Part shown: in pieces, positions 1-8,663 of the stretch
Layout: every line of letters starts with the position of its first letter
How positions within the stretch are numbered: position 1 is the stretch's first letter
Assembly (NCBI GenBank): GCA_051011595.1
Contig: JBPCTQ010000096.1
Coordinates: forward strand, 1-12,038
Length of the DNA: 12,038 nt
DNA from: JAOUEE01 sp051011595
GTDB lineage: Bacteria; Actinomycetota; Acidimicrobiia; Acidimicrobiales; SHLQ01
Direction: 5' to 3'
Translations under genes and position numbers: made by a program
The notes under the pieces: model-generated
What the model saw: the letters and a program-made list of their open reading frames with translations, nothing else
The model's database searches: none
Told to the model about the DNA's origin: nothing

Positions 1-1
1 G

Positions 2-2074
<2,073 letters not shown>

Positions 2075-2116
2075 TCGCGGCGGCGGCACCGGGCTGGTCG
2101 CCTTCGTGCAGATTCT

Positions 2117-2165
2117 GATGGTGGGTTTCCCATCGGGGTCGGCCGCTGTGCCAGGATGAGCATCC
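2117..2165 (+). promoter_or_regulatory. purF leader with two small inverted repeats
   Basis: The 124-base spacer between purL and purF holds GATGG (2117-2121) facing CCATC (2130-2134), which could alternatively fold as TGGG-TTT-CCCA, and a tight inverted repeat GGATG-AG-CATCC at 2154-2165. The second overlaps CAGGAT at 2153-2158, which resembles an actinobacterial -10 hexamer and would put a transcript start near 2165. No U-tract follows either repeat, so a terminator is not indicated. The assignment as a purF promoter or operator is inference only. Confidence 0.25.
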
Positions 2166-2198
2166 GTGATTCCTGAGACTCCCCGCGGGTAGGCGAAC

Positions 2199-3770
2199 AT
2201 GAACGCTCCGGACCAGGAACACCTCTCACAGGTGGCGGCCGTCGACGAGACCGACCCCGACGCCGATTCTCCTCGCGAGGCGTGTGGGGTCTTCGGTGTG
2301 CACGCTCCCGAGCAGCCGGTGGCCCATCTCACCTACCTCGGCCTCTACGCCCTGCAACACCGCGGCCAGGAGAGCGCCGGCATCGGCGTGAGCGATGGCG
2401 AGTCCGTCACCGTCGTGAAAGACATGGGTCTGGTCTCGAACGCCTTCGACGACCGCACGCTGGCCTCACTCCCCGGCAGTCACGCCATCGGCCAGACCCG
2501 GTACAGCACCACCGGCTCCAGTACCTGGCGTAATGCCCAACCGGTCTACCGCGGTGTGGGCGACATGGAGTTCGCGCTCGGGCACAACGGCAACCTGGTC
2601 AACACCGAGGAGCTGGCGGCCGAGATCGGAATGCTGCCCGGCACCGTGGCCAGCGACAGCGATCTGGTGGCCGAGATGGTGGCCGCCGAAATGGTTCGTC
2701 TCGGCGAAGCCTGCGACCATCCACACGGCGCGTTGAGCGCGGCTCTCGAAACGGTGTTGCCCCGCCTGGCCGGCGCCTTCTCGTTCGTGTTGCTCGATCA
2801 CCAGCGGGTGATCGGGGTGCGCGACCCCAATGGTTTCCGGCCACTGTGTCTGGGCCGCCTCGACTCTGGTTGGGTGTTGGCGTCGGAAACGCCGGCCCTC
2901 GACGTGGTCGGGGCCCACTTCGTGCGCGAGCTCGAACCGGGCGAGATGGTCGTCATCGACCAGGCCGGCGCCCACAGCCTGCGGCCCTTCGCCGCCGACA
3001 CCATCGATCCCAAGCTGTGCCTGTTCGAGTTCGTCTACTTCGCCCGACCCGACAGTCAGCTGTACGGGCAGTCGGTGCACCGGGCCCGCGTCAGCATGGG
3101 TGGTCAGCTGGCCCAGCAGGCCCCGGTCGATGCCGACCTGGTCATGGGGGTTCCCGAGTCCGGCCTCCCTGCGGCTGAGGGATATGCCCTCGAGTCCGGT
3201 ATCCCCTACGGCCAGGGCCTGGTGAAGAACCGCTACATCGGGCGCACGTTCATCGCACCCACCCAGGACCTCCGAGCGCTGGGTGTGCGCATGAAACTCA
3301 ACCCGCTGCGCGACAACATCGAGGGGCATCGCCTGGTGGTGGTCGACGACTCCATCGTGCGCGGCACCACCACCCGGGCCATGGTGCAGATGTTGCGCCG
3401 AGCCGGGGCCACCGAAGTCCACATGCGGATCTCATCGCCGCCGTACCGCTGGCCGTGCTTCTACGGCATGGACACCGGTACCCGGGGCGAGCTGTTGGCG
3501 TCGAACCTCACGGTCGACGAGATCCGCGAGTACCTCGATGTCGACAGCTTGGCCTACCTCACGCTCGATCGGCTCGAGCTGGCCACCGGTGCCGTCAACG
3601 CCGGCTTCTGCAACGCGTGTCTCACCGGCAACTACCCGGTGGAGATTCCGGTGTCGCTCGGCAAACACATACTCGAGCTCGACGAGCCGGAGGCGGCTCA
3701 ACCCACACAGGCCCAACTGCTCCTCGGCACCGAAGGAAACCTGCCGGCCGAGCAGGCCGGCGGACGTTAG
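2199..3770 (+). CDS. purF: Amidophosphoribosyltransferase PurF, Fe-S cluster type
   Basis: Makes 5-phosphoribosylamine from PRPP and glutamine, the committed step of purine synthesis. The protein has 523 residues. An in-frame TAG (2190-2192) directly upstream fixes ATG 2199 as the earliest start. Residues 1-28 look like a propeptide whose removal would expose Cys29 of ACGVFG as the N-terminal nucleophile. The Ntn glutaminase domain (about 29-260) carries LQHRGQESAGIG and DPNGFRPLCLG. The PRTase domain carries the PRPP loop VVVDDSIVRGTTT near 380-392, with Asp383 and Asp384. Cys274, Cys420, Cys471 and Cys474 (the last two in FCNACLTG) match the four cluster ligands known from the Bacillus subtilis-type enzyme, so a [4Fe-4S] cluster is expected. 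The propeptide is longer than the 11 residues of B. subtilis PurF. The stop lies 4 bases before purM. Confidence 0.97.
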   Translation: MNAPDQEHLSQVAAVDETDPDADSPREACGVFGVHAPEQPVAHLTYLGLYALQHRGQESAGIGVSDGESVTVVKDMGLVSNAFDDRTLASLPGSHAIGQTRYSTTGSSTWRNAQPVYRGVGDMEFALGHNGNLVNTEELAAEIGMLPGTVASDSDLVAEMVAAEMVRLGEACDHPHGALSAALETVLPRLAGAFSFVLLDHQRVIGVRDPNGFRPLCLGRLDSGWVLASETPALDVVGAHFVRELEPGEMVVIDQAGAHSLRPFAADTIDPKLCLFEFVYFARPDSQLYGQSVHRARVSMGGQLAQQAPVDADLVMGVPESGLPAAEGYALESGIPYGQGLVKNRYIGRTFIAPTQDLRALGVRMKLNPLRDNIEGHRLVVVDDSIVRGTTTRAMVQMLRRAGATEVHMRISSPPYRWPCFYGMDTGTRGELLASNLTVDEIREYLDVDSLAYLTLDRLELATGAVNAGFCNACLTGNYPVEIPVSLGKHILELDEPEAAQPTQAQLLLGTEGNLPAEQAGGR

Positions 3771-3774
3771 CGCC

Positions 3775-4824
3775 ATGGGTGAGACCTACGCCGGCGCAGG
3801 GGTCAGCATCGGCGCTGGGGAACAGGCGGTCGAACGCATCGGCGCGGCCGTGCGATCCACTCGACGCAGCGGGGTGGTCGGCGGCATCGGTGGCTTCGGG
3901 GGATTGTTCGATCTGCAGGCGGCGGGCCATCCCGATTCGATGCTGGTGTCGTCGACCGATGGTGTGGGCACCAAGGCCATGGTGGCGACCGCGGCCCGTC
4001 GTTTCGACACCATCGGGATCGACCTGGTGGCGATGTGTGTCGATGACCTGGTTTGTCAGGGCGCCGAACCGCTCTTCTTCCTCGACTACGTGTCGATCGG
4101 AGTGCTCGATCCCGACATGGTGGAGACCCTGGTGGCCGGTGTGGCCGAGGGATGTCGGCAGGCCGGATGTGCGCTGGTGGGCGGCGAGATGGCCGAACAC
4201 CCCGGTGCCATGGCTCCCGGTGAGTTCGATCTGGTGGGTTTCGCGGTGGGGGCAGTGGCCCGTTCGGCCGTCATCACCGGGGAGGCGGTCAGCCAGGGCG
4301 ACGTGTTGGTGGCCCTCCCGTCCCCCAACCTACGCAGCAACGGGTTCTCCCTTGCCCGGCGGCTCTACTTCGAGATCGCCGGTGCCGGGCTCGACGACCC
4401 GGCCTGGGCCGGTGCATCCGCCACGGTGGCCGACGAGCTCCTCGAACCCTCGGTCATCTACGCCCCGGCCGTGCTGGCCGCGCGCGAGCAGGTCGATGTC
4501 CACGGCGTGGCCCACATCACCGGCGGGGGACTGCCGGGCAACGTGGTTCGTGTGTTGGGCGACGACGTCGACGCGGTCATCGACCCCGGCACCTGGGAGC
4601 CGCCCCGGGTGTTCGACGAGCTGGCCCGGATCGGGTCGGTGAGCCCTGACGAGATGCGGCGAACCTTCAACTGCGGCCTGGGTATGGTGCTCGCCGTCCC
4701 GAGTGCGCAGGCCGCCGCCGCCGTGTCCGTTTTCGATGATCTCGGTCACCGCGCTCGGATCGTGGGTGAGGTCACGGCCGGTACGGGCCGGGTGCGGTTC
4801 ACCGACGACGAGGATGCGCCGTGA
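3775..4824 (+). CDS. purM: Phosphoribosylformylglycinamidine cyclo-ligase PurM (AIR synthetase)
   Basis: Closes FGAM to AIR with ATP, step 5 of purine synthesis. The chosen ATG gives 349 residues, the usual PurM length; the frame is open upstream inside purF, but the conserved N-terminus (TYAGAGVSIGAGEQAVERI) starts here. Landmarks are the glycine-rich GGIGGFGGLFDL, SSTDGVGTK (Asp62 region, nucleotide and metal site), MCVDDLVCQGAEPLFFLDY, ALVGGEMAEHPG, HITGGGLPGNVVR and FNCGLGM. The loop usually written as SSGLHSNGYSL reads SPNLRSNGFSL at residues 183-192, with Arg in place of the usual His; I take this as a lineage variant. The gene lies 4 bases after purF and shares the 4-base GTGA overlap with pyrE, so translation is probably coupled across all three. 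Confidence 0.96.
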   Translation: MGETYAGAGVSIGAGEQAVERIGAAVRSTRRSGVVGGIGGFGGLFDLQAAGHPDSMLVSSTDGVGTKAMVATAARRFDTIGIDLVAMCVDDLVCQGAEPLFFLDYVSIGVLDPDMVETLVAGVAEGCRQAGCALVGGEMAEHPGAMAPGEFDLVGFAVGAVARSAVITGEAVSQGDVLVALPSPNLRSNGFSLARRLYFEIAGAGLDDPAWAGASATVADELLEPSVIYAPAVLAAREQVDVHGVAHITGGGLPGNVVRVLGDDVDAVIDPGTWEPPRVFDELARIGSVSPDEMRRTFNCGLGMVLAVPSAQAAAAVSVFDDLGHRARIVGEVTAGTGRVRFTDDEDAP

Positions 4825-5369
4825 GCAACGAGGCCCTGGTGGCCCACCTGCTCGAACACTCCGTGCGCACCGGGACGTTCACGCTCAAGTCGGGCAAGCA
4901 GAGCAACTGGTTCATCGATGCCAAACAGACCGTGTGTCGGGCCGACGGGATCTTGTTGGTGGCCGACGCGGCGCTGGCCCGAATCCCCGACGACGTCACG
5001 GCCATCGGCGGACTCACCGCCGGCGCCGACCCGGTGGCTTTCGGTGTAGCGGCCGTCGCCGCCACGCGCGGCCGGTCGCTGCGGTCGTTCTCGATTCGCA
5101 AACAGGCCAAGGATCACGGCGTGGCCGGACGGTTGGCCGGTGCCCTCGAACCCGGCGACCGGGTGGTCATCACCGAAGACGCGGTCACCCGGGGCACATC
5201 ACCCATGGAGGCGGTGGCGGTGGTTCGCGAGCTCGGCGCCGAGCCGGTGATGATCATGCCCGTGGTCGACCGTGGCGGAACCTGTGCGGCCATGGCCGAA
5301 GCCGACGGTGTGGCATTTGTACCCCTGGTGACGGCGCCCGAGCTGGGGTTTCCCTACGAGGGACCCTGA
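4821..5369 (+). CDS. pyrE: Orotate phosphoribosyltransferase PyrE
   Basis: Transfers the phosphoribosyl group of PRPP to orotate to make OMP in pyrimidine synthesis. It has 182 residues and starts with GTG overlapping the purM stop. It shows the OPRT pattern LKSGKQSNWFIDAK (20-35), the actinobacterial-style GGLTAGADPVAFGVA (63-77), the OPRT catalytic loop RKQAKDHG (93-100, Lys94, Lys97, His99) and the PRPP loop VVITEDAVTRGTS (115-127, Glu119-Asp120). The loop ends TRGTS rather than the common TTGGS, a PurF-like touch. Its overlap with purM places a pyrimidine gene inside a purine transcript. An alternative would be another type-I PRTase acting on a different base, but the RKxxKxHG loop is specific enough to favour orotate. 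Confidence 0.88.
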   Translation: MSNEALVAHLLEHSVRTGTFTLKSGKQSNWFIDAKQTVCRADGILLVADAALARIPDDVTAIGGLTAGADPVAFGVAAVAATRGRSLRSFSIRKQAKDHGVAGRLAGALEPGDRVVITEDAVTRGTSPMEAVAVVRELGAEPVMIMPVVDRGGTCAAMAEADGVAFVPLVTAPELGFPYEGP

Positions 5370-5412
5370 ACCAGAGGTCGGTGCGGACCACAACGGCATG
5401 AGAAGCCCCTGA

Positions 5413-5443
5413 TTGGGCCGAGGGCCGTCATGGCCCGTAGCGT
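5413..5443 (+). promoter_or_regulatory. Putative leaderless promoter of the malic enzyme gene
   Basis: TAGCGT at 5438-5443 fits the actinobacterial -10 pattern TANNNT and lies exactly six bases before ATG 5450, so transcription would start at or next to the A of the ATG. TTGGGC at 5413-5418 is a possible -35 with a 19-base spacer, which is rather long. There is no Shine-Dalgarno sequence before the ATG, as expected for a leaderless message. A perfect inverted repeat GGGCC-GTCAT-GGCCC (5422-5436) fills the spacer and could be an operator. The sulfatase gene has the same TAGCGT-N6-ATG layout. Confidence 0.45.
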
Positions 5444-5449
5444 CGCGGT

Positions 5450-6853
5450 ATGACGACGACCCCCACCGCTGCCTTCTCGATCGCGCTCCAGGTCGAATTG
5501 CACAACGTACCCGGGGTGTTGGGCCGTCTGGCTACGAGCATCGGCGAGGCCGGTGGCAACATCGCCCACATCGATGGGTTCGAGGCCAAGGGTCCGTCGA
5601 TCGTCGAGGAGATGTACGTCAACGCCCGCGACGAGGAGCACGCCCAACGGCTGGCCAAGGTGGTGGCCGATGTCGACGGTGTCACCCTGCACGGCTGGTA
5701 CGACCGCACCTTCGAAATGCACGAGGGCGGCAAGATCGAGGTCCTGCCGTTGTGCCCGGTGGGCGACAAGGACGATCTGTCGATGGCCTACACCCCCGGT
5801 GTGGCCCGAGTGTGTATGGCCATCCACGACGACCCCACCGTTGCTCACAGCCACACCATCAAGAAGAACACGGTGGCCATCGTGAGCGACGGCACTGCCG
5901 TGCTCGGTCTGGGCGACATCGGTCCCGAGGCGGCCATGCCCGTGATGGAGGGCAAGGCTCTGCTCTTCAAGGAGTTCGCCGGAGTGGACGGCTTCCCGGT
6001 GTGCCTCGATGTCGAGAAGTCAGAGGACGTGATTGATGCGGTGTTGGCCCTTGCGCCCACCTTCGGTGGCATCAACCTCGAGGACATCGCGGCGCCGGCG
6101 TGTTTCGAGATCGAGGACGTGCTCAAGGCCAAGCTCGACATCCCGGTCTTCCACGACGATCAGCACGGCACGGCGGTGGTCACCCTGGCCGCGCTGGGCA
6201 ACGCACTGCGCCTGACCGGTCGCTCGATGGCCGAACTCTCGGTGGTCATCGCCGGGATGGGTGCGGCCGGGGTGGCCATCGGCAAGATCCTCATCAACGC
6301 CGGAATCGGTGAGATCGTCGGCGTCGACCGGGCCGGCGCCGTGCACGACGGCCGAGACGGCCTCAACTACGCCAAGCAATGGTTTGCCGAGAACACCAAC
6401 CCGGGCCGCAAGGCGGGATCGCTGGCCGATGTCTTGGTGGGAGCCGATGTGTTCATCGGTGTCAGCGGGCCCGGTCTGCTCACCGCCGCCGACCTACGCA
6501 CCATGGCCCCTGATCCCATCGTGTTCGCCATGGCCAATCCCGATCCCGAGATCCGACCGGAACAAGCCGACGGGATTGCCTCGGTGATGGCCACCGGCCG
6601 GAGTGACTATCCGAACCAGATCAACAACGTGCTGGCCTTTCCCGGCATCTTCCGCGGCGCCCTCGATGTGGGGGCCACCGACATCACCGAGAACATGAAG
6701 TTGGCGGCCGCCCGCGCCATTGCCGAAGCGGTCACCGACGACGACCTGGCCCCGGATTTCATCGTGCCGTCGGTGTTCGACAAGTCGGTTCCGTTCCGGG
6801 TGGCCGAAGCGGTGGGGGCTGCCGCCTTGGCCGAGGGAGTGTGCCGGGGCTGA
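5450..6853 (+). CDS. ACT domain-containing NAD(P)-dependent malic enzyme
   Basis: Decarboxylates malate to pyruvate with reduction of NAD(P), linking the TCA cycle to pyruvate. The 467 residues begin with an ACT domain at about 8-80 (LQVELHNVPGVLGRLATSIG then GGNIAHIDGF), a small-molecule-sensing module. The malic N domain follows, with SMAYTPGVA (Tyr114), VLGLGDIGPEAAMPVMEGKA (Lys169), metal-site GINLEDIAAP (Glu211, Asp212) and VFHDDQHGTA (Asp236, Asp237). The Rossmann NAD-binding domain has GMGAAG at 269-274, then FAMANPDPEI and SDYPNQINNVLAFPGIFRG. All expected catalytic and metal residues are present. The ACT domain suggests allosteric control by an amino acid or related metabolite, but the ligand cannot be read from sequence. 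Cofactor choice (NAD versus NADP) is not certain. It appears to be its own transcription unit. Confidence 0.94.
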   Translation: MTTTPTAAFSIALQVELHNVPGVLGRLATSIGEAGGNIAHIDGFEAKGPSIVEEMYVNARDEEHAQRLAKVVADVDGVTLHGWYDRTFEMHEGGKIEVLPLCPVGDKDDLSMAYTPGVARVCMAIHDDPTVAHSHTIKKNTVAIVSDGTAVLGLGDIGPEAAMPVMEGKALLFKEFAGVDGFPVCLDVEKSEDVIDAVLALAPTFGGINLEDIAAPACFEIEDVLKAKLDIPVFHDDQHGTAVVTLAALGNALRLTGRSMAELSVVIAGMGAAGVAIGKILINAGIGEIVGVDRAGAVHDGRDGLNYAKQWFAENTNPGRKAGSLADVLVGADVFIGVSGPGLLTAADLRTMAPDPIVFAMANPDPEIRPEQADGIASVMATGRSDYPNQINNVLAFPGIFRGALDVGATDITENMKLAAARAIAEAVTDDDLAPDFIVPSVFDKSVPFRVAEAVGAAALAEGVCRG

Positions 6854-6886
6854 CCCGGCGTCGCGGTGAACGTCGAAGGGCCACCG

Positions 6887-7606
6887 GTGCGGGCCATCAC
6901 CTTCGATTTCTGGAACACGCTCATCCGCCTCACCGGCGACCAACGCGACCGGCGTCGCGAAATACTGGCCGAGGTGTTCTGGGCCCACGAACGCGAGGTG
7001 AGTATCGATGCCGTGGAGGGTGCGTTGGGATTCACCCGAGACCGGTTCGATAGCTGTTGGCGGGCCAACGAGCAGTACGTACTGGCCGACGCCGCCGACG
7101 ATGTGCTCACGGTGGTGGGCGTGTCGGCCTCGCCCGAGCTGCGCGCCGACTTGGTGGCCGCCTGGTTGGACAGCGGCCGAACGACACCGGTGGCCTGCAC
7201 CGAACCCTCGGTGGCGGCACTGCTCGATGAGCTGCGGTCGGCCGGCATCCGGATCGGCATCGTGTGCGACAGCGGGCTGATGCCCGGATCGGTGTTGCGA
7301 GGGCATCTCGTGGGCCTGGGACTGGCCGACCGATTCGACCACATGGCGTTCAGCGACGAGGTCGGGGTGTACAAACCCGATCCCGCGATCTTCGCGGCCG
7401 CCCACGCCGGCCTGGGCGTGTCAGCCGACGAGACCGCCCACGTCGGCGATCTTCACCGCACCGATGTGTTGGGAGCGGTGGCGGCCGGGGCCACGGCGAT
7501 CCGGTACCGGGGTGTGGTCGATGATCCCGAGGCCGACACCACCGACACCACGCCGGTGATCGATCACCTCGCCGACCTCTTCGACGTGCTCGCCGACCGC
7601 GTCTGA
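6887..7606 (+). CDS. HAD-superfamily hydrolase with atypical motif I
   Basis: A haloacid dehalogenase-fold protein of 239 residues from GTG 6887, preceded by GAAGGG six bases upstream. An in-frame GTG at 6866 would add seven residues but has no visible ribosome site. Motif I is ITFDFWNTL with nucleophile Asp7. Position +2, usually the acid/base Asp of phosphatases, is Trp9, and the usual Gly is Asn10. Motif II is VCDSG (Ser129), motif III is GVYKPDP (Lys163) and motif IV is HVGDLHRTD (Asp188, Asp193). An alpha-helical C1-type cap fits between motifs I and II. Loss of the second Asp also occurs in 2-haloacid dehalogenases and phosphonatases, so the reaction is uncertain and the substrate unknown. 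It starts 33 bases after the malic enzyme stop and may be cotranscribed with it. Confidence 0.85.
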   Translation: MRAITFDFWNTLIRLTGDQRDRRREILAEVFWAHEREVSIDAVEGALGFTRDRFDSCWRANEQYVLADAADDVLTVVGVSASPELRADLVAAWLDSGRTTPVACTEPSVAALLDELRSAGIRIGIVCDSGLMPGSVLRGHLVGLGLADRFDHMAFSDEVGVYKPDPAIFAAAHAGLGVSADETAHVGDLHRTDVLGAVAAGATAIRYRGVVDDPEADTTDTTPVIDHLADLFDVLADRV

Positions 7607-7649
7607 CGATTTCGTCAAAATGGGCCGAAAGGCTCAAGAGCAGGGGGGG
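7604..7649 (+). promoter_or_regulatory. Tandem small hairpins and G-tract between HAD and hydrolase genes
   Basis: Starting at the HAD stop codon there is a perfect inverted repeat TGACGA-TT-TCGTCA (7604-7617). It is followed by TGGGCC-GAAA-GGCTCA (7621-7636), a 6-bp stem with one G-U pair closed by a GNRA-type GAAA loop, and then by a run of seven G (7643-7649). These could form a terminator for the upstream gene or a structured leader for the downstream one. No U-tract follows, and I could not match the layout to a riboswitch family I know. Confidence 0.3.
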
Positions 7650-7669
7650 CAACGACCGATGAGATACCG

Positions 7670-8629
7670 GTGCGTATACCGGTTTTTCGCTGGGCACTCT
7701 GCTGGTTGGGAGTGTGCGGGGCGATCCTGAGCTCGTTGGCCGTCGACGGCGGTCCCACCGACGCGCCCCCCGCCCAGCCTGTCGTGGTCACTGGCGGCGC
7801 CGCCGTCGCCCGCGACGTGACCGTGCCGACGACCTCCCCGGTGCAGACGGCCGACCCGACCGGGTGTCGGGTGGTGGAGTACACCCCGCCGGCGGCGTCG
7901 TCACCCCAGGTCGGCGAGTTGTGTGTGCCCGAGAACGCCACTGGGATCGCCATCATCCTCGTCCATGGTGGTGGTGGTACCGGCGGCAGCTACGCCGACG
8001 CAGATCAGTGGGCGGTCGAATACCAGACGGCCGGCATCACCACGTTCGGCATCGACTACCAGCTGGTGGTTCCCGACGTCGACGAGGGGGTGTGGCCGCT
8101 GCCCGAGCAGCACACCAAGGCGGCCATCCAGTACCTGCGGCTCAACGCCGACACGCTGGGTATCGATTCGATTCAGATGCACGGCTGGTCGGCCGGTGCC
8201 CGGCTGGCTGCCATCGCCCTCACCACCGCCGACGATCCGGCGTTCTCCGGGCCCGACCGCTGGGAAGGGGTGTCCGACGCCCTCGACGGAGCCGTCCTCT
8301 ACTACGGCTACTACGACGGGTTCGTGTACGAACCCGACGAGTATTGGGGGGGTGCCGATGTACCCCTGCTGGCCCGCCCCGAACAGCTGGCCGCCGACGC
8401 CAACGCCCCGGCGCTGTTGGTGCACGGCGACGTCGACTTCTTGGTCCCGGCCAGCGAATCGGTCGGTTTCGCGGCCGCGCTGCGTGTGGCCGGCCGAGAT
8501 CAGACGTTGTGGATCATGGGAGGCGAACCGGACCACGGCTTCGACGGGTATGGCACCGACGCCCTGACCCCGGTGGGCGAAGGGTTGGTCGAACCCACCC
8601 TCGACTGGGTGCGCGCCGCCGCGGCCTGA
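7670..8629 (+). CDS. Exported alpha/beta-hydrolase (esterase/lipase-like)
   Basis: A 319-residue alpha/beta-hydrolase that probably cleaves carboxylic esters outside the cytoplasm. Residues 1-24 form a Sec-type signal peptide, with basic MRIPVFR, a hydrophobic core WALCWLGVCGAIL and a possible SLA cleavage site after Ala24. A Pro/Thr/Ala-rich linker follows up to about residue 60. The catalytic domain carries the oxyanion motif HGGGG (99-103), nucleophile elbow GWSAG (Ser174), acid motif HGDVDFLVP (Asp256) and His289 in PDHGF, so the triad is complete. The HGGG motif resembles hormone-sensitive-lipase or BD-FAE-like esterases. Substrate is unknown. GTG 7670 is the only reasonable start in this frame, although the strong G-tract sits closer to an out-of-frame ATG at 7659. 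It converges with the sulfotransferase-like gene. Confidence 0.88.
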   Translation: MRIPVFRWALCWLGVCGAILSSLAVDGGPTDAPPAQPVVVTGGAAVARDVTVPTTSPVQTADPTGCRVVEYTPPAASSPQVGELCVPENATGIAIILVHGGGGTGGSYADADQWAVEYQTAGITTFGIDYQLVVPDVDEGVWPLPEQHTKAAIQYLRLNADTLGIDSIQMHGWSAGARLAAIALTTADDPAFSGPDRWEGVSDALDGAVLYYGYYDGFVYEPDEYWGGADVPLLARPEQLAADANAPALLVHGDVDFLVPASESVGFAAALRVAGRDQTLWIMGGEPDHGFDGYGTDALTPVGEGLVEPTLDWVRAAAA

Positions 8630-8641
8630 CCCTGCCACTGG

Positions 8642-8663
8642 CTGGTCGGATGGTTCCGATCAG
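8642..8663. terminator. Hairpin between convergent genes, candidate bidirectional terminator
   Basis: CTGGTCGGA (8642-8650), loop TGGT and TCCGATCAG (8655-8663) form a 9-bp stem with one G-U pair when read on the plus strand. It lies 12 bases after the hydrolase stop and overlaps the stop codon of the minus-strand sulfotransferase-like gene. No U-tract is seen on either side, so intrinsic termination is not proven, but the position between two facing genes fits that role. Confidence 0.45.

Noticed and set aside
5376..5389. GGTC/GACC inverted repeat after pyrE as a terminator
   Set aside because: The stem is only 4 bp with a 6-base loop and no U-tract; too weak to call.
4703..5401. 232-codon frame overlapping purM and pyrE
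   Set aside because: Arg/Gly-rich translation typical of an alternative frame in high-G+C DNA; both genes beneath it have clear family motifs.
7655..7690. Resemblance of GATGAGATACC to part of a TPP riboswitch
   Set aside because: Only a short stretch matches; the other conserved TPP core elements are missing and the downstream gene is an esterase.
7670..7720. Lipoprotein signal in the hydrolase N-terminus
   Set aside because: The Cys residues are preceded by Leu or Val at -1, not Gly, Ala or Ser, so no lipobox. A Sec signal with SLA cleavage fits better.
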